Shown in pieces: positions 54,201-62,921 of a stretch of 64,000 nt of DNA. The stretch's first letter is position 1. Each line of letters starts with the position of its first letter. The DNA is taken from the NCBI GenBank assembly GCA_040954595.2, contig CM082594.2, forward strand, positions 7,130,001 through 7,194,000, written 5' to 3'. The notes under the pieces were generated by a model. It was not told the origin of the DNA and ran no database searches. It was given only the letters and a program-made list of their open reading frames with translations. Made by a program: the position numbers and the translations under genes. The DNA comes from Balanoglossus misakiensis (taxonomy: Eukaryota > Hemichordata).

Positions 54201-57200
54201 TCCGGGATTGAGGTCTTCCAGGGTATGAGTCCGGGAAAAAGTTTGGAAAAAATTACCTTGTCTGGGATTTAATCTGCTGGGGGGAAATTGAAATCTGCAA
54301 AACAGTCTGACAGTACAGTCCTGTTTTGACTTTTAGTAACTTTGATTTGAATATACTTACCTGTATATTTGATCAAATTTACAACTTTTTTTACTGATAA
54401 TTGATCTATACCTTGTATGAGGAAAAAATATTGCCAGTTTGACAGGGTTAGTGGTAACTCTGACCTATTTCACACATAATCTTGCAATCAGAGGCTGATA
54501 AGCATTTGATTATCAGTGAATCCCCTTCCCTGCCAAAATGATAACCCTTGGTGTCATGATATCACTACCAAGAATGATATGTCTGCTTCCATAGACAAAG
54601 GAATCACCATGATAATCTCATGCCTTCATCAAAATCAGTCTGTTAACCCTTTCACCACTGTGGTTTGGTCCAAATCCATTGTTTTCTGTGGTAAACCTGG
54701 ACCTCGATAGATGGAACTGGGGGTGAAAGGGGTAAGTCATCCTATATATATTTTAATTTTTATATGTCAAATTCTTGCTCTGAACATCCTGAAGCAACCA
54801 ACGCACAGCCATAATTGGCAGAAATCTAGCACATTGTTGGCTAATTTGATTTATCATCAAAAACAATGCTGGCATATAACACGTACATTTTGTATGTAGG
54901 CTATGTTTACAAGTTGATGCCTTGGCACCTCAATATGGTCCCTCCTATTTCATTTCTGCATTGTTTAGACAAAACTGTTGATTGGAGAATATGGTAGCTA
55001 ATAAAAGACCTCAGAACAACACCTATTGGGGTTCATGTATGTTGTAAACCCATTGACATGACCGGCAAGTATTGCTAGTAATAGGTAATTAATCAATCAT
55101 TATCTTGTCAGATTAATCTGCTTTTCTATAGCTTTCCGGTCTAATTAGTCTTAATTACATCTAATTTCATGACCTTACGAATTTACTCCTGATAGCTAGG
55201 ATAAAAAAAAAACATGGCATGATTTAACCACAACTCGGTAATGACGGGCAAAAAAAGGAGGTTGGCGATTGTTCAAAATCGAACCATCACGCGGACACTT
55301 TAAAAATAGGAGTGCAATATCAGTGTAGTAGACAGGTGGAGATAGATGATAAGATTGAAACAGTGCTCATATTGTTTTGCTGTTGACACAGTGTGGCTGG
55401 CCTATAGTATAATAGGTAATTAAAGGTGATGAAACCCAGTGATAATAGCCACTGGTTCAACAGACGTCCGCAGTCCTGTCCTACTTCCCCCTTTGGAGGT
55501 GTGCAGTGACTGAACTTTTTGACTTTTTTCTTATATAAGATGATGGTCCAATTTCTAATGAACCTTTATGGATGTCAGATCCAATTTCCAATAGTGTCCA
55601 CTTTGTATCATATTTGACCAGAAAGAAGCTAGCATAGAAAAGTTTTGGAGTTTGGACATTGCAACTCTGGAAACCTATTGTGTAATGTAGTGCAGGTCCC
55701 GGTGAAGTACGTTAAGAGTTGCTTTGTTCCGTTCAAGTCTGTGGCAGAAAGAGGTTTATTGTTTTTTTTATGCACGATTTGAGTCAGTTTGCTTCTTCTA
55801 CCAAATTTTAATTAACTGCTGGTAGTAGTAGACTTTGCCCATTGGCACACATTTGCTGAGTATACATGTATATTCCAGCAGATACTGTAAATATACCACA
55901 TGAGTTTGGTTTCATTTGAGCGTGGTTATGTTTGTCCAGTCTTAATGAGTTCTTCAACTCGAAATCCCAATGAAATATTGCCGTATACTCTGAGAAATAC
56001 AACCCCCTACTGTGACATCGACAAGTATTGAGCTAATAAATACCACAATTGTCAAACCGTATCTTTGATCTCTAGTGGCCCTAAATATGAAGTATTGTGG
56101 TTCTTATCATCAGAGGAAATTACTAGACATTAGCGCTGGGGGATTTTATTGATTTTTTAAAGCCAAGATTTGTATGTAGGTGAAGCACAAAAGAACCAAG
56201 TCACTGAATCAAAAAGTCAGCCATTGCATGTCAAGTGGTTGTTGCCTTGTAATCAAAGCTCCAATAACTTTTTTGGTTTTAGGTTCTGCAAATAAACTGC
56301 AAGTGTGTAGCATACTAACACATCCCAAAAATTCATTTTCTTTTCAATTGTAATATATAAAAAATTCTGCTGTATGCAAATCAAAATGAGACATATTTCT
56401 CATTAGATTGCTAATAAAGATTAATGGTTTCAATAGAGTCTAATTTCAATGAGAACGGATACCGACAAAGTGGAAATCCAAGTAGGCATGTTAACAAAAC
56501 AACAGATGTTTCATAACTAGCACTATGAGTCAATCTCTTATTAAAATTTATAAATAAAATCAACAAAATTGAAATTACCGGTACCTTTTGTAGGTCATTT
56601 GAAACTGGTCATTGCCCTATGCAAATGGCCGATACTGTTTTATTCAATTATGTCTTTGTCAGTGTATGGATGTTTTTTCATAAGAACAATGAAATCATAG
56701 CAGTTATGATCTAGAGCAGTCCTGTACCTTAGCAGTCCTGTACTTAGCTGTAAAGGAACGACTGATTTCAGACAGTAAAATTGGGTCTGTTCTATAGACA
56801 TCCAGAGAAATTTGATAAAGTTCAGTAGACATTCTATAGGGTATGCCATAGATGTCTACAGAATGCCTTTTTGTAAGGGTATACATGCTATGACCCAGCC
56901 AACAATTGTGGCTGACTGTTCAGCTATTGGCCTCGATTCCCTGCATTTGAAATGCTTTATCAGGAGTTTTTTGGTGGGGCCTAAGTCTTTAGGAGCAAAT
57001 AATCCCTGGTAGCATGATCCGATCTGATACTCATTATCACTTAGTGTGTTGCCATGGCAATGATGACATCAAATGTGTGTATCTGGAAAACAGCAGACAG
57101 TATCTTCGCACAAATTGTGTGTGGAGTGATGGTTATGCCAAGTTGGATCAATTTAATTGGAGTTTTATCTGATTAGGCGATAAAATGAGGGGTGGGCTGT

Positions 57201-60200
57201 TGTATGCAGCAGTTCATCATCGGCTGGTCTCTGAAATCGGTGTGTTTTATGGAGGTTTGGCAGTGATGTGTTTCTGCAGGGACTGGTAAACATCACGATA
57301 TTGATGATCATGCACAGACAAAAGTGTTCAGAAAAAAAAGAGCTTGAAGTAGCCCAGATTTGATAGAGAGACAAAGTTGATTGGCTGGTTGCAAAATGGT
57401 AGTTCGACTCGGCCAATCGGAATCACCCATTTCAATAGGTGAAGGTTTGTTTGTTCGGCTCTGCTGCAGAGGATCAGCGCTTTCAAGTTGCGTTGGAGGC
57501 TGCCGTCAAAATCATACAGAACCACTCATGTTGGATCTGTCACTAGGACTGTAAAATGGCATGGTCTGCGCCTGTGTATTCTACATTTTGTCAATTGTCA
57601 CCTCAGGTGACCTTTGCTAATGCCATAAAAGTTGAAATAAAGTTCAGGCTACAACTAATATCCATCGACTGGCAATGTTCGTCAGTTGATCTCTAGACCG
57701 TACATGTCATGCATTGCTTGAGTGTTCATGTAGGCATAAGAACAAAACTACAAAATGTATTAAAGATAAATATTAAGAATAGAATAGTTTGAGACTAAAT
57801 AGATAGAGAAGACTTAACTCAGAAAGAAATGTATGATATCTGCCATCAATGTCAGTTGTTGTTTTAACTCAGCAAAGATTTAAATGTCAGCAGCTTCTCA
57901 AAACACAACTGTAAATAAATTTGTGGAGTGATAAGCAAGGATTTAAAACCAATTAGCAAGTTACCCACAGATAGATACCAGACTCCACTTTATCTACCGG
58001 CCCAGTTTCAAAGCAACTAATAATTGCACGCTCACGGATGTTAACAACAGGAACAATTACAGAACAATTAGTTGTCGGAGATATCGCACTTTCTTCCTGT
58101 AGGCAGACTGCTGTCACCACTGCTTATCAAGAAGAATTTGGACGTTTCAGCGGAATAGTGTTCTGCACGAATGTTTTAATGTCCTCTGTTCTGCTGTATT
58201 TTGTCCGGGCGCGACATGCCACAGTTTCCAATCAGAATGACCTTGTCGCATTTTCCCCTGGTACAATTCCACCGCTGGATTATCCAAGTGGTTTTGACTG
58301 CCCAGGGTGACGTGTGTGTTTGAAACATGTCAGAGTGATATATTATAGTCAACATTAATGGGTTGGCACTTCAGCATGTTGACTTTGGCCCTATCCATAT
58401 TAAGTGCAGCTTGTATTCCTAACTTCATTATTTTTCATAGTGTGATAGTCTGCATTCAACATCACTATAAAATGATAGAACATTCAGAAGTTTGTAGTAT
58501 AATTAACCACACATTAGCTGTTGTTATCCTTTAAATTACAGCTGAAAGAAATTTCAAATTTTGAAGTCTGAAAGTTAAAGAGAGAGACTTCCTTGCCAGC
58601 AAGCAGATTCATTTTGTTCAGACATCTATACACATGCATTCACCCCTAATCTGTTTAGTGCAAGAGTAGAGCAGCAGATGGCTTTTTTTATTAAAGACCC
58701 ATCTTGAGCAGTATAGCGAGCACCTATACATATACTGACTATAAATTTTTATCACTGTTTGATTTCAGACAGGTTTGCTTCGCACCACAGAAGACGAATA
58801 CCTCATAGAACCACTGCCAGAGCATTTACACGACCAGCACGATGTGGACATCAGCCAGGGGCAGCAGCCGCACATGATCTACAAGAGATCCGCCAATCTG
58901 CAACGGATTCCAAAGAGGAAAGCCAATCTAGCTGAAAAGGAGCGCCCGGGCCCAGCCTACAAATATGGAGGCAGCACGTACAAACAGCATTACTGCGGCA
59001 GAAGGAAAAAATGTGAGTGGACCAGAAAGTATATTTTGTAATTTACCTCCCAGATGCAGCCCCAGCTTATAATAACCAGGGTGTCCACAACCGGAATGCT
59101 GGTATCCTGTGATGGAGCAATGACTGTCAAGCAGCACAGCGGTGAAATATTTCGGTCAATTTCACGTCGACACTCAAACCAAACATCTTCCATCCATGCA
59201 GCCATTTTGCACAGTGAATTAATTCTAGTCTAATATTTATACCAATTATTCGAGAGCCATGATTCTCAAGACAGTAGAATTTTTTAAACGCTAATACTCC
59301 CTGAAAATCCCTGGAAAACTTCTGCAAAAGCCTGGAATGTGAAATGTAAACCCCAAATCATTGTAATTTAGTGAACCATATTACTTTGTCACTTGACCTG
59401 AACACACATCAACGCAGTTACTGTAGATACATAGACCAGATCTGTTTGGATTAGAGTAGAAATTTGACTAAAAATAAAAAATGAATGAATTATTTCGAAA
59501 TTCACACAAAATGTCCACACATCAAGATAAACGCACAGGCAAATATAATTGGCCAGGGTGACCTTCAATAAAGCTAATCAGCAGGGCCCACACTAAGAAT
59601 GTTATGTTCACCCTGACATGACCTTAAGAGTTGATGGGGGCACCCCATTTGACTTTGTCTGGAAAGGCGTATCACACGCTGAGAGAGTGATATAAAACTT
59701 CCCCTTCTCTCCCTAATCAGTCTGTGAAATCTGTCCCAATGCAATTAACGCTAACACTTATTTAATTCAGTCGGCCTTTCATTAATCTCAGAGGTTTTAA
59801 AAACTTCCGTTTCTCATCATTATTGGTGCGGTACAGTCTCTGGGTTAAACTGGCAGTTCATGCCTGCAGGAGAATTTTAGGAGCAATTTCCCAAACAGAT
59901 GGCCAGTCAGAGACATTGCGTGCATGCCCTGTAGAAAATCTCAGCTCCACAGATACAGTGGCGCAGCGGCATATGTTGACAGGTACTGAAAAACTCAAGA
60001 CACTCGCAGCGATCATGGAAAACGTCAGCTCATTCCATAATTTCTGGTCATGCAGAACATATAACAAGTACCAGACACAATATAGACCTTAAAACAAATA
60101 TAGATTTCTCACCACAAACTTAAACATAAAGAAACATCATAAGTTTACACGAGGGTCTGGGATGTAACAGCATTAATTCAATTTTGAAACATTATGATGA

Positions 60201-62921
60201 ATTATCCACTTATGACTCAACTCTAGGTAATCTTAGATAAGAGTGTCCCTGTAAGGCCGAACATCTAATTTAATAGATTTTTATCAAGTCAAGAACCTCT
60301 TGTATTGCGCAAGTGGCAGTCAGATTGACCCACTTTTTTCTGGTTTTACAATCAACAAAGGGTGATGTGGACGACCTTTGACTTATTACCAATGCTTCAA
60401 CCTGCAACATGAAGGAAAGTTCTAGAAAAAAAAAAGATAGTTTGGTTTTGGGGGATTTTGTTTATCAAGATCTCGAGACATATACACATCTCATTCACAT
60501 ATAGAACTTTTAATTTACAGTGCAGCTCTCTAAATCAATACAGTCACAAATAATCTTCATACATTGAATGAAACGCAAATAGAACTGATTTCATTACGCA
60601 ATATATTCCTAATCTCAACCATATAACTCAGGGGCGGTGAGTAAAACTCTACTTCGCTTCACTGTGGGTCCAATCTCCCTTTGAAAAAAGAAACTTCCAG
60701 GACATTAAACTCTGTAAATGATCTCATTGTTGCCTTTAAACCACCAGTAAATTGCCAACACAGTCGAAGGTGATGACCTACAAATAGTGAAATCGAAATC
60801 ATAGCTGCTTCACAGGAAATCTCATTGTAAAGCAAGAATGGTGAACAAACACTAACATGGCATCAGTGTTCATGGTATATTGTTAGTGATGTGTAAGTGT
60901 GAGTGGGTGCAAAGCCCTGCTTAGTGCGACCACAATGGAAACTTCATTTCCTGTATCGGAAGATCTCAATGTGAGATGGATTTTAGAAGTTGGCTCGAGC
61001 TTGGTTAAGTGGTTTTGCTATCTTTTAAGACGAAATTATGGAAGATGTGTGGGAGTCATTATCAAAGGGAGCTTTCACTTTCATTGTGAGGTTTAAACAC
61101 TCCACTGTATAGTTTTCAGAAAAGTAAACCATAAACTATGCCAATTATTCTATGCCAATGGTGGTGGTGGTTATGAGAAACAAACTCAGGACTGAAAACC
61201 ATATTCAATCATTTACTCATGCTCAGTCCTGTATACATGTGTAAGGGGTGCTTGGGAAAAACAAAGTTAATCTTCGAGAAGTGTGATAGAGGGCAGGCTT
61301 TAAATAGATTTAACCTTGGATGAATTTAGGTTACCTTATACAAAATGTGATATTAAACTTAAACACAAAATGCCAGTGACAACTCCATCTTATAAGGTTG
61401 ATGTTATTGTCCACCAGAGGAAATACATATTATTTAAATTAACTGCATTACATTATTACTTGTGAGGACAGTTTGTGTTATTTCTTTCATCAAAGCTGTC
61501 TATCATAAGAAGTGTGACACATGATTGCTATTTTCCTTCTGTAAATTAATAGGATCAACATTGGGCTAATTTTTGACAAAAATGAACTAAAACTTCACAT
61601 GGTATCATTTTCTCATTCACAGTTCAACCACACGTTCTGGAGAATGGCGATGATGATGATCTTCTGCTCGCTGATGAGTATGAATTTGTGAACATTTCCA
61701 CGCGTCAACGCAGAGACCTTGGCAATGAGCTCTCCCCCAGGGCTGTGGAGACACTGGTTGTGGTCGATCAGGCCATGCTGGACAAACATGGACATGAAAA
61801 CGTCACAACATATGTTTTAACCATCCTCAACATGGTGAGTTTAAATTTAGAGATATCTGGCAGAACTTAACTTTAGAATGCATATTAAATATATAATTTT
61901 GTTATCCAGTGTACGCTGACAGATGCTGGCTCCTAAAACGAGTAGTTTTTGATCCCCTGTTGCAATATATCTGTACTCTCTTTAAATTTAACTAGAGCCA
62001 GTACTTGCCCAGGTAAAACTGCCTTGTCAAGGAACTCATTTTGCTGGTAATTTTCTCATATTTCCTTTTCTCTTACTTTTTTGTGTTTATTTGCCCATAG
62101 GTATCATCGCTGTTCAAAGACGGAAGCATTGGAGACAACATAAATATAGTTTTGGTCAGTTTGTTACTCTTAGAGGATGAAGAGGTGAGATGTTTTTCAT
62201 AATCCCCCGCAAAGTTCACCCTTTCACCCCTCTTTCCTGCATATGGATCCCTCCATTTGAAAAAATGGGAACAGACCTTCAAACTCCTTTGAGCGTTATT
62301 TTGTCAAACTTCCACACAATACCGGTATATTAACGAGCTTGTTTTCTGTTTTTCATTTCAGCCTGGATTGGTCATCAACAACCACGCCGACCATTCGCTG
62401 AATAGTTTCTGTCAGTGGCAATCAAGCCTTCTGACTACAAATGGTTCCAGACATGACCATGCCATATTGTTGACAGGACTCGACATCTGCTCCTGGAAAA
62501 ATGAACCTTGTGACACTCTAGGTGAGCTAGATAGGCATATGGCACAATTATAAATGTTTTTATGTTGAAATTCAAAGATGCCCCATGTGCAAGTCTTGGT
62601 CTGCCATCCCAAATGCACTTACAACTAGAACTCATCATGTAATAGCAAGATGGTGAGATAATTCTTGAAAGCACTTGATTGAAGTTCTAATTGTAGATTC
62701 AGAACATCTTGTTCAATGGTGGTGTGTTATTATCTAAGTTGCCCACATGGACGCTACCGAGAGAGGAACTTTTTATTGTATCCTCAAACTAAATGTTTTT
62801 ACCTTTGATATCTAGGTTATGCTCCCATCAAAGGAATGTGCAGCAAATACCGGAGTTGCACAATCAATGAAGACACTGGACTTGGTCTGGCGTTCACAAT
62901 AGCACATGAATCAGGACACAA
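30162..62921 (+). CDS. ADAMTS16/18: ADAMTS16/18-like secreted metalloprotease gene, 5' part (8 exons, 3' end outside window)
   Basis: This is the gene-level entry. Joining exons 30162-30224, 30627-30690, 32988-33313, 58769-59012, 61623-61834, 62101-62184, 62362-62521 and 62816-62921 gives one open frame of 419 codons plus two bases. In order it holds a signal peptide (1 to about 20), a reprolysin-type propeptide (about 40-260), a cysteine switch HYCGRR (Cys227), a furin site RQRR (260-263) and a catalytic domain from about 272 to the first part of the zinc site, HESGH (415-419). Strings such as [24 protein letters not shown] and [16 protein letters not shown] match the vertebrate ADAMTS16 and ADAMTS18 catalytic domains as I know them, ADAMTS16 slightly better ([21 protein letters not shown]). 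The family are secreted zinc proteases that act on extracellular matrix. Disintegrin-like, thrombospondin type 1, Cys-rich and spacer regions should follow downstream. Intron phases are 0, 1, 0, 1, 0, 0, 1, and 2 at the last donor. It is probably the single pro-ortholog of vertebrate 16 and 18, which needs a phylogeny. Confidence 0.95.
30225..30626 (+). other. Intron 1 (402 bases, apparent GC-AG)
   Basis: It starts GCACGT and ends CTGTTACAG after a T-rich tract. It contains no other recognisable element. A GC donor with a CAG before it and G at +5 fits the known pattern of the rare GC-AG intron class. Confidence 0.5.
30627..30690 (+). CDS. ADAMTS16/18: ADAMTS16/18-like exon 2: N-terminal linker of the propeptide
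   Basis: A 64-base exon flanked by TTACAG and GTAGGG. The frame that starts GGA TTC encodes [20 protein letters not shown] followed by A, and its leftover G joins CT of the next exon to give Ala. The product then reads AAYEVV, matching the AYEV seen at the start of vertebrate ADAMTS16 propeptides. Because it begins in phase 0 it can accept either of two phase-0 signal exons (30162-30224 or 5739-5819). The segment is low in conserved residues and is probably a short linker just after signal cleavage. Confidence 0.75.
30691..32987 (+). other. Intron 2 (2297 bases)
   Basis: It runs from GTAGGG to TTTTTTTTACACTGGACAG. It contains a GT-rich stretch near 31791-31807, a 10-base inverted repeat (31725-31734 with 31776-31785) and one copy of the TTAA-type MITE at 32188-32273. 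No exon is recognised in it. Confidence 0.85.
32188..32273 (-). mobile_element. TTAA-type palindromic MITE, copy A
   Basis: Read on the minus strand it begins AACCCTTTCACCACC and has the family core (GGTCCA, CCATTGTTTTCTATGG, GGTTGGACCTC) before ending GGAACTGGGGGTGGAAGG. TTAA lies at or very near both borders. It sits in ADAMTS intron 2. Confidence 0.75.
32988..33313 (+). CDS. ADAMTS16/18: ADAMTS16/18-like exon 3: M12B propeptide
   Basis: This 326-base exon encodes residues 43-151. It reads [20 protein letters not shown], then [16 protein letters not shown], which is the conserved core of the reprolysin-family propeptide, and ends with ACLYHG and AINTCNGL, holding the two paired propeptide cysteines. 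The propeptide keeps the protease latent and helps folding in the secretory pathway. The acceptor is a T-rich tract plus GGACAG and the donor is CTG|GTGAGT, phase 0. Codon use is clearly GC-richer than the surrounding intron, which supports coding. Confidence 0.95.
39874..39887. repeat. C14 homopolymer
   Basis: Fourteen C followed by an A-rich stretch, in ADAMTS intron 3. Confidence 0.95.
42802..42829 (+). mobile_element. Possible MITE fragment
   Basis: CCCTTTTGCCACCATGG followed by TTTGGTCCAA matches only the left end of the family. It is short enough that chance similarity is possible. Confidence 0.35.
43295..43336. repeat. GA-rich low-complexity tract
   Basis: Purine-only run of GGGGAGA/GGGAGA units. 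Confidence 0.9.
44591..44632. repeat. (CA)n-rich microsatellite
   Basis: CA runs interrupted by ATGCAT. Confidence 0.9.
46593..46682 (+). mobile_element. TTAA-type palindromic MITE, copy B
   Basis: The best-preserved copy. It starts AACCCTTTCACCCCCA and ends TGGGGGTGAAAGGGTT, a perfect 16-base terminal inverted repeat. Subterminal GTCCAAACC and GGTTGGAC are also inverted, so the whole 88-90 bases could fold as an imperfect hairpin. No coding capacity. In ADAMTS intron 3. Confidence 0.85.
48551..48569. repeat. G19 homopolymer
   Basis: Uninterrupted run of 19 G in ADAMTS intron 3. Confidence 0.95.
51368..51450. repeat. Direct repeat of about 26 bases
   Basis: TTTGTTTAAAAGTTGTTAAA followed by T(T/G)TCTGTC occurs at 51368-51393 and again at 51425-51450. 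Confidence 0.85.
51843..51932 (+). mobile_element. TTAA-type palindromic MITE, copy C
   Basis: Starts AACCCTTTTCACCACCG, contains GTTCAGTCCAAACCCG and TTGTTTTCTATGGTAAGG, and ends GAACTGGGGGTGAAAGGA, followed by TTAA at the right border. Flanks are unrelated to those of the other copies, which marks the element limits. Confidence 0.85.
53411..53470. repeat. TG / ATGC / GTGC compound microsatellite
   Basis: TG repeats pass into CATG and CGTG tetranucleotide repeats. Confidence 0.9.
54645..54734 (+). mobile_element. TTAA-type palindromic MITE, copy D
   Basis: TTAACCCTTTCACCACTG at the left border (TTAA kept), then TTTGGTCCAAATCC, TTGTTTTCTGTGGTAAACC, and GAACTGGGGGTGAAAGGGG at the right. In ADAMTS intron 3, same orientation as copies B and C. 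Confidence 0.8.
56715..56745. repeat. Two-copy tandem repeat of 16 bases
   Basis: AGCAGTCCTGTACCTT is followed directly by AGCAGTCCTGTACTT. Confidence 0.85.
58769..59012 (+). CDS. ADAMTS16/18: ADAMTS16/18-like exon 4: C-terminal propeptide with cysteine switch
   Basis: The 244-base exon encodes residues 152-232. [20 protein letters not shown] is the typical ADAMTS propeptide stretch, followed by HMIYKRS (the YKRS is shared with vertebrate 16 and 18), IPKRK, and finally HYCGRRKK. The Cys in HYCGRR (residue 227) corresponds to the cysteine that holds the catalytic zinc in the latent enzyme. YKR and PKRK are possible extra proprotein-convertase sites upstream of the main one. The acceptor is GATTTCAG and the donor is AAT|GTGAGT, phase 1; the split codon becomes Phe. 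Confidence 0.95.
59013..61622 (+). other. Intron 4 (2610 bases)
   Basis: It runs from GTGAGT to CTCATTCACAG. The stretch around 59300-59330 is rich in CCTGAAAATCCCTGG-type sequence that resembles part of 36240-36305 and may be an old interspersed repeat. No exon is seen. Confidence 0.9.
61623..61834 (+). CDS. ADAMTS16/18: ADAMTS16/18-like exon 5: furin site and start of the catalytic domain
   Basis: The 212-base exon encodes residues 234-303. After an acidic run (ENGDDDD) and DEYEFVNIS it has [14 protein letters not shown] at 260-263 is a consensus furin cleavage site, so the mature enzyme would begin at Asp264. The catalytic domain opens with AVETLVVVD and continues [16 protein letters not shown]. 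Two N-glycosylation sequons are visible (NIS at 256, NVT at 292); the second is shared with vertebrate ADAMTS16. The donor is ATG|GTGAGT, phase 0. Confidence 0.96.
61835..62100 (+). other. Intron 5 (266 bases)
   Basis: A short intron from GTGAGT to a strong pyrimidine tract and TTGCCCATAG. Nothing else is recognised. Confidence 0.93.
62101..62184 (+). CDS. ADAMTS16/18: ADAMTS16/18-like exon 6: catalytic domain
   Basis: This 84-base, 28-codon exon (residues 304-331) reads [20 protein letters not shown] and then LLLLEDEE. It corresponds to the early strands of the reprolysin fold. It is bounded by CCCATAG and GAG|GTGAGA, phase 0 at both ends. Confidence 0.95.
62185..62361 (+). other. Intron 6 (177 bases)
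   Basis: The shortest intron of the gene here, from GTGAGA to TTTTTCATTTCAG. No internal element is seen. Confidence 0.93.
62362..62521 (+). CDS. ADAMTS16/18: ADAMTS16/18-like exon 7: catalytic domain
   Basis: The 160-base exon encodes residues 332-384 plus one base. It includes [18 protein letters not shown] and [20 protein letters not shown], nearly invariant between ADAMTS16 and ADAMTS18 and therefore the best clade markers in the window. The cysteines in FCQW, DICSW and EPCD form the conserved catalytic-domain disulfides of the family. The donor is CTAG|GTGAGC, phase 1. Confidence 0.97.
62522..62815 (+). other. Intron 7 (294 bases)
   Basis: From GTGAGC to TTTGATATCTAG. Nothing recognised inside. 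Confidence 0.93.
62816..62921 (+). CDS. ADAMTS16/18: ADAMTS16/18-like exon 8: catalytic domain with HESGH zinc motif
   Basis: The 106-base exon gives [30 protein letters not shown] and HESGH (415-419). His415, Glu416 and His419 are the first two zinc ligands and the catalytic base of the HExxHxxGxxH site; the third histidine must lie in the next exon. The exon ends CACAA|GTAAGT in phase 2, splitting the Asn codon that normally precedes the FGM of this family. I found no matching acceptor and FGM-type continuation before the window ends, so the coding sequence continues to the right. Confidence 0.97.

Larger units (their letters stand above)
33314..58768 (+). other. Intron 3 (25,455 bases)
   Basis: A very large phase-0 intron within the propeptide, from GTGAGT to GATTTCAG. 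It holds three good copies of the TTAA-type MITE (46593-46682, 51843-51932, 54645-54734), a probable fragment (42802-42829), CA, GA, C and G low-complexity tracts, and short tandem repeats. Several open frames exist on both strands, but none shows a domain I recognise. The most protein-like are at 35464-35760 (minus), 37531-37878 (minus) and 38730-39044 (plus). Long AT-rich blocks around 38.7-42.6 kb could hold conserved regulatory elements, but that cannot be judged without alignment. Confidence 0.9.
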
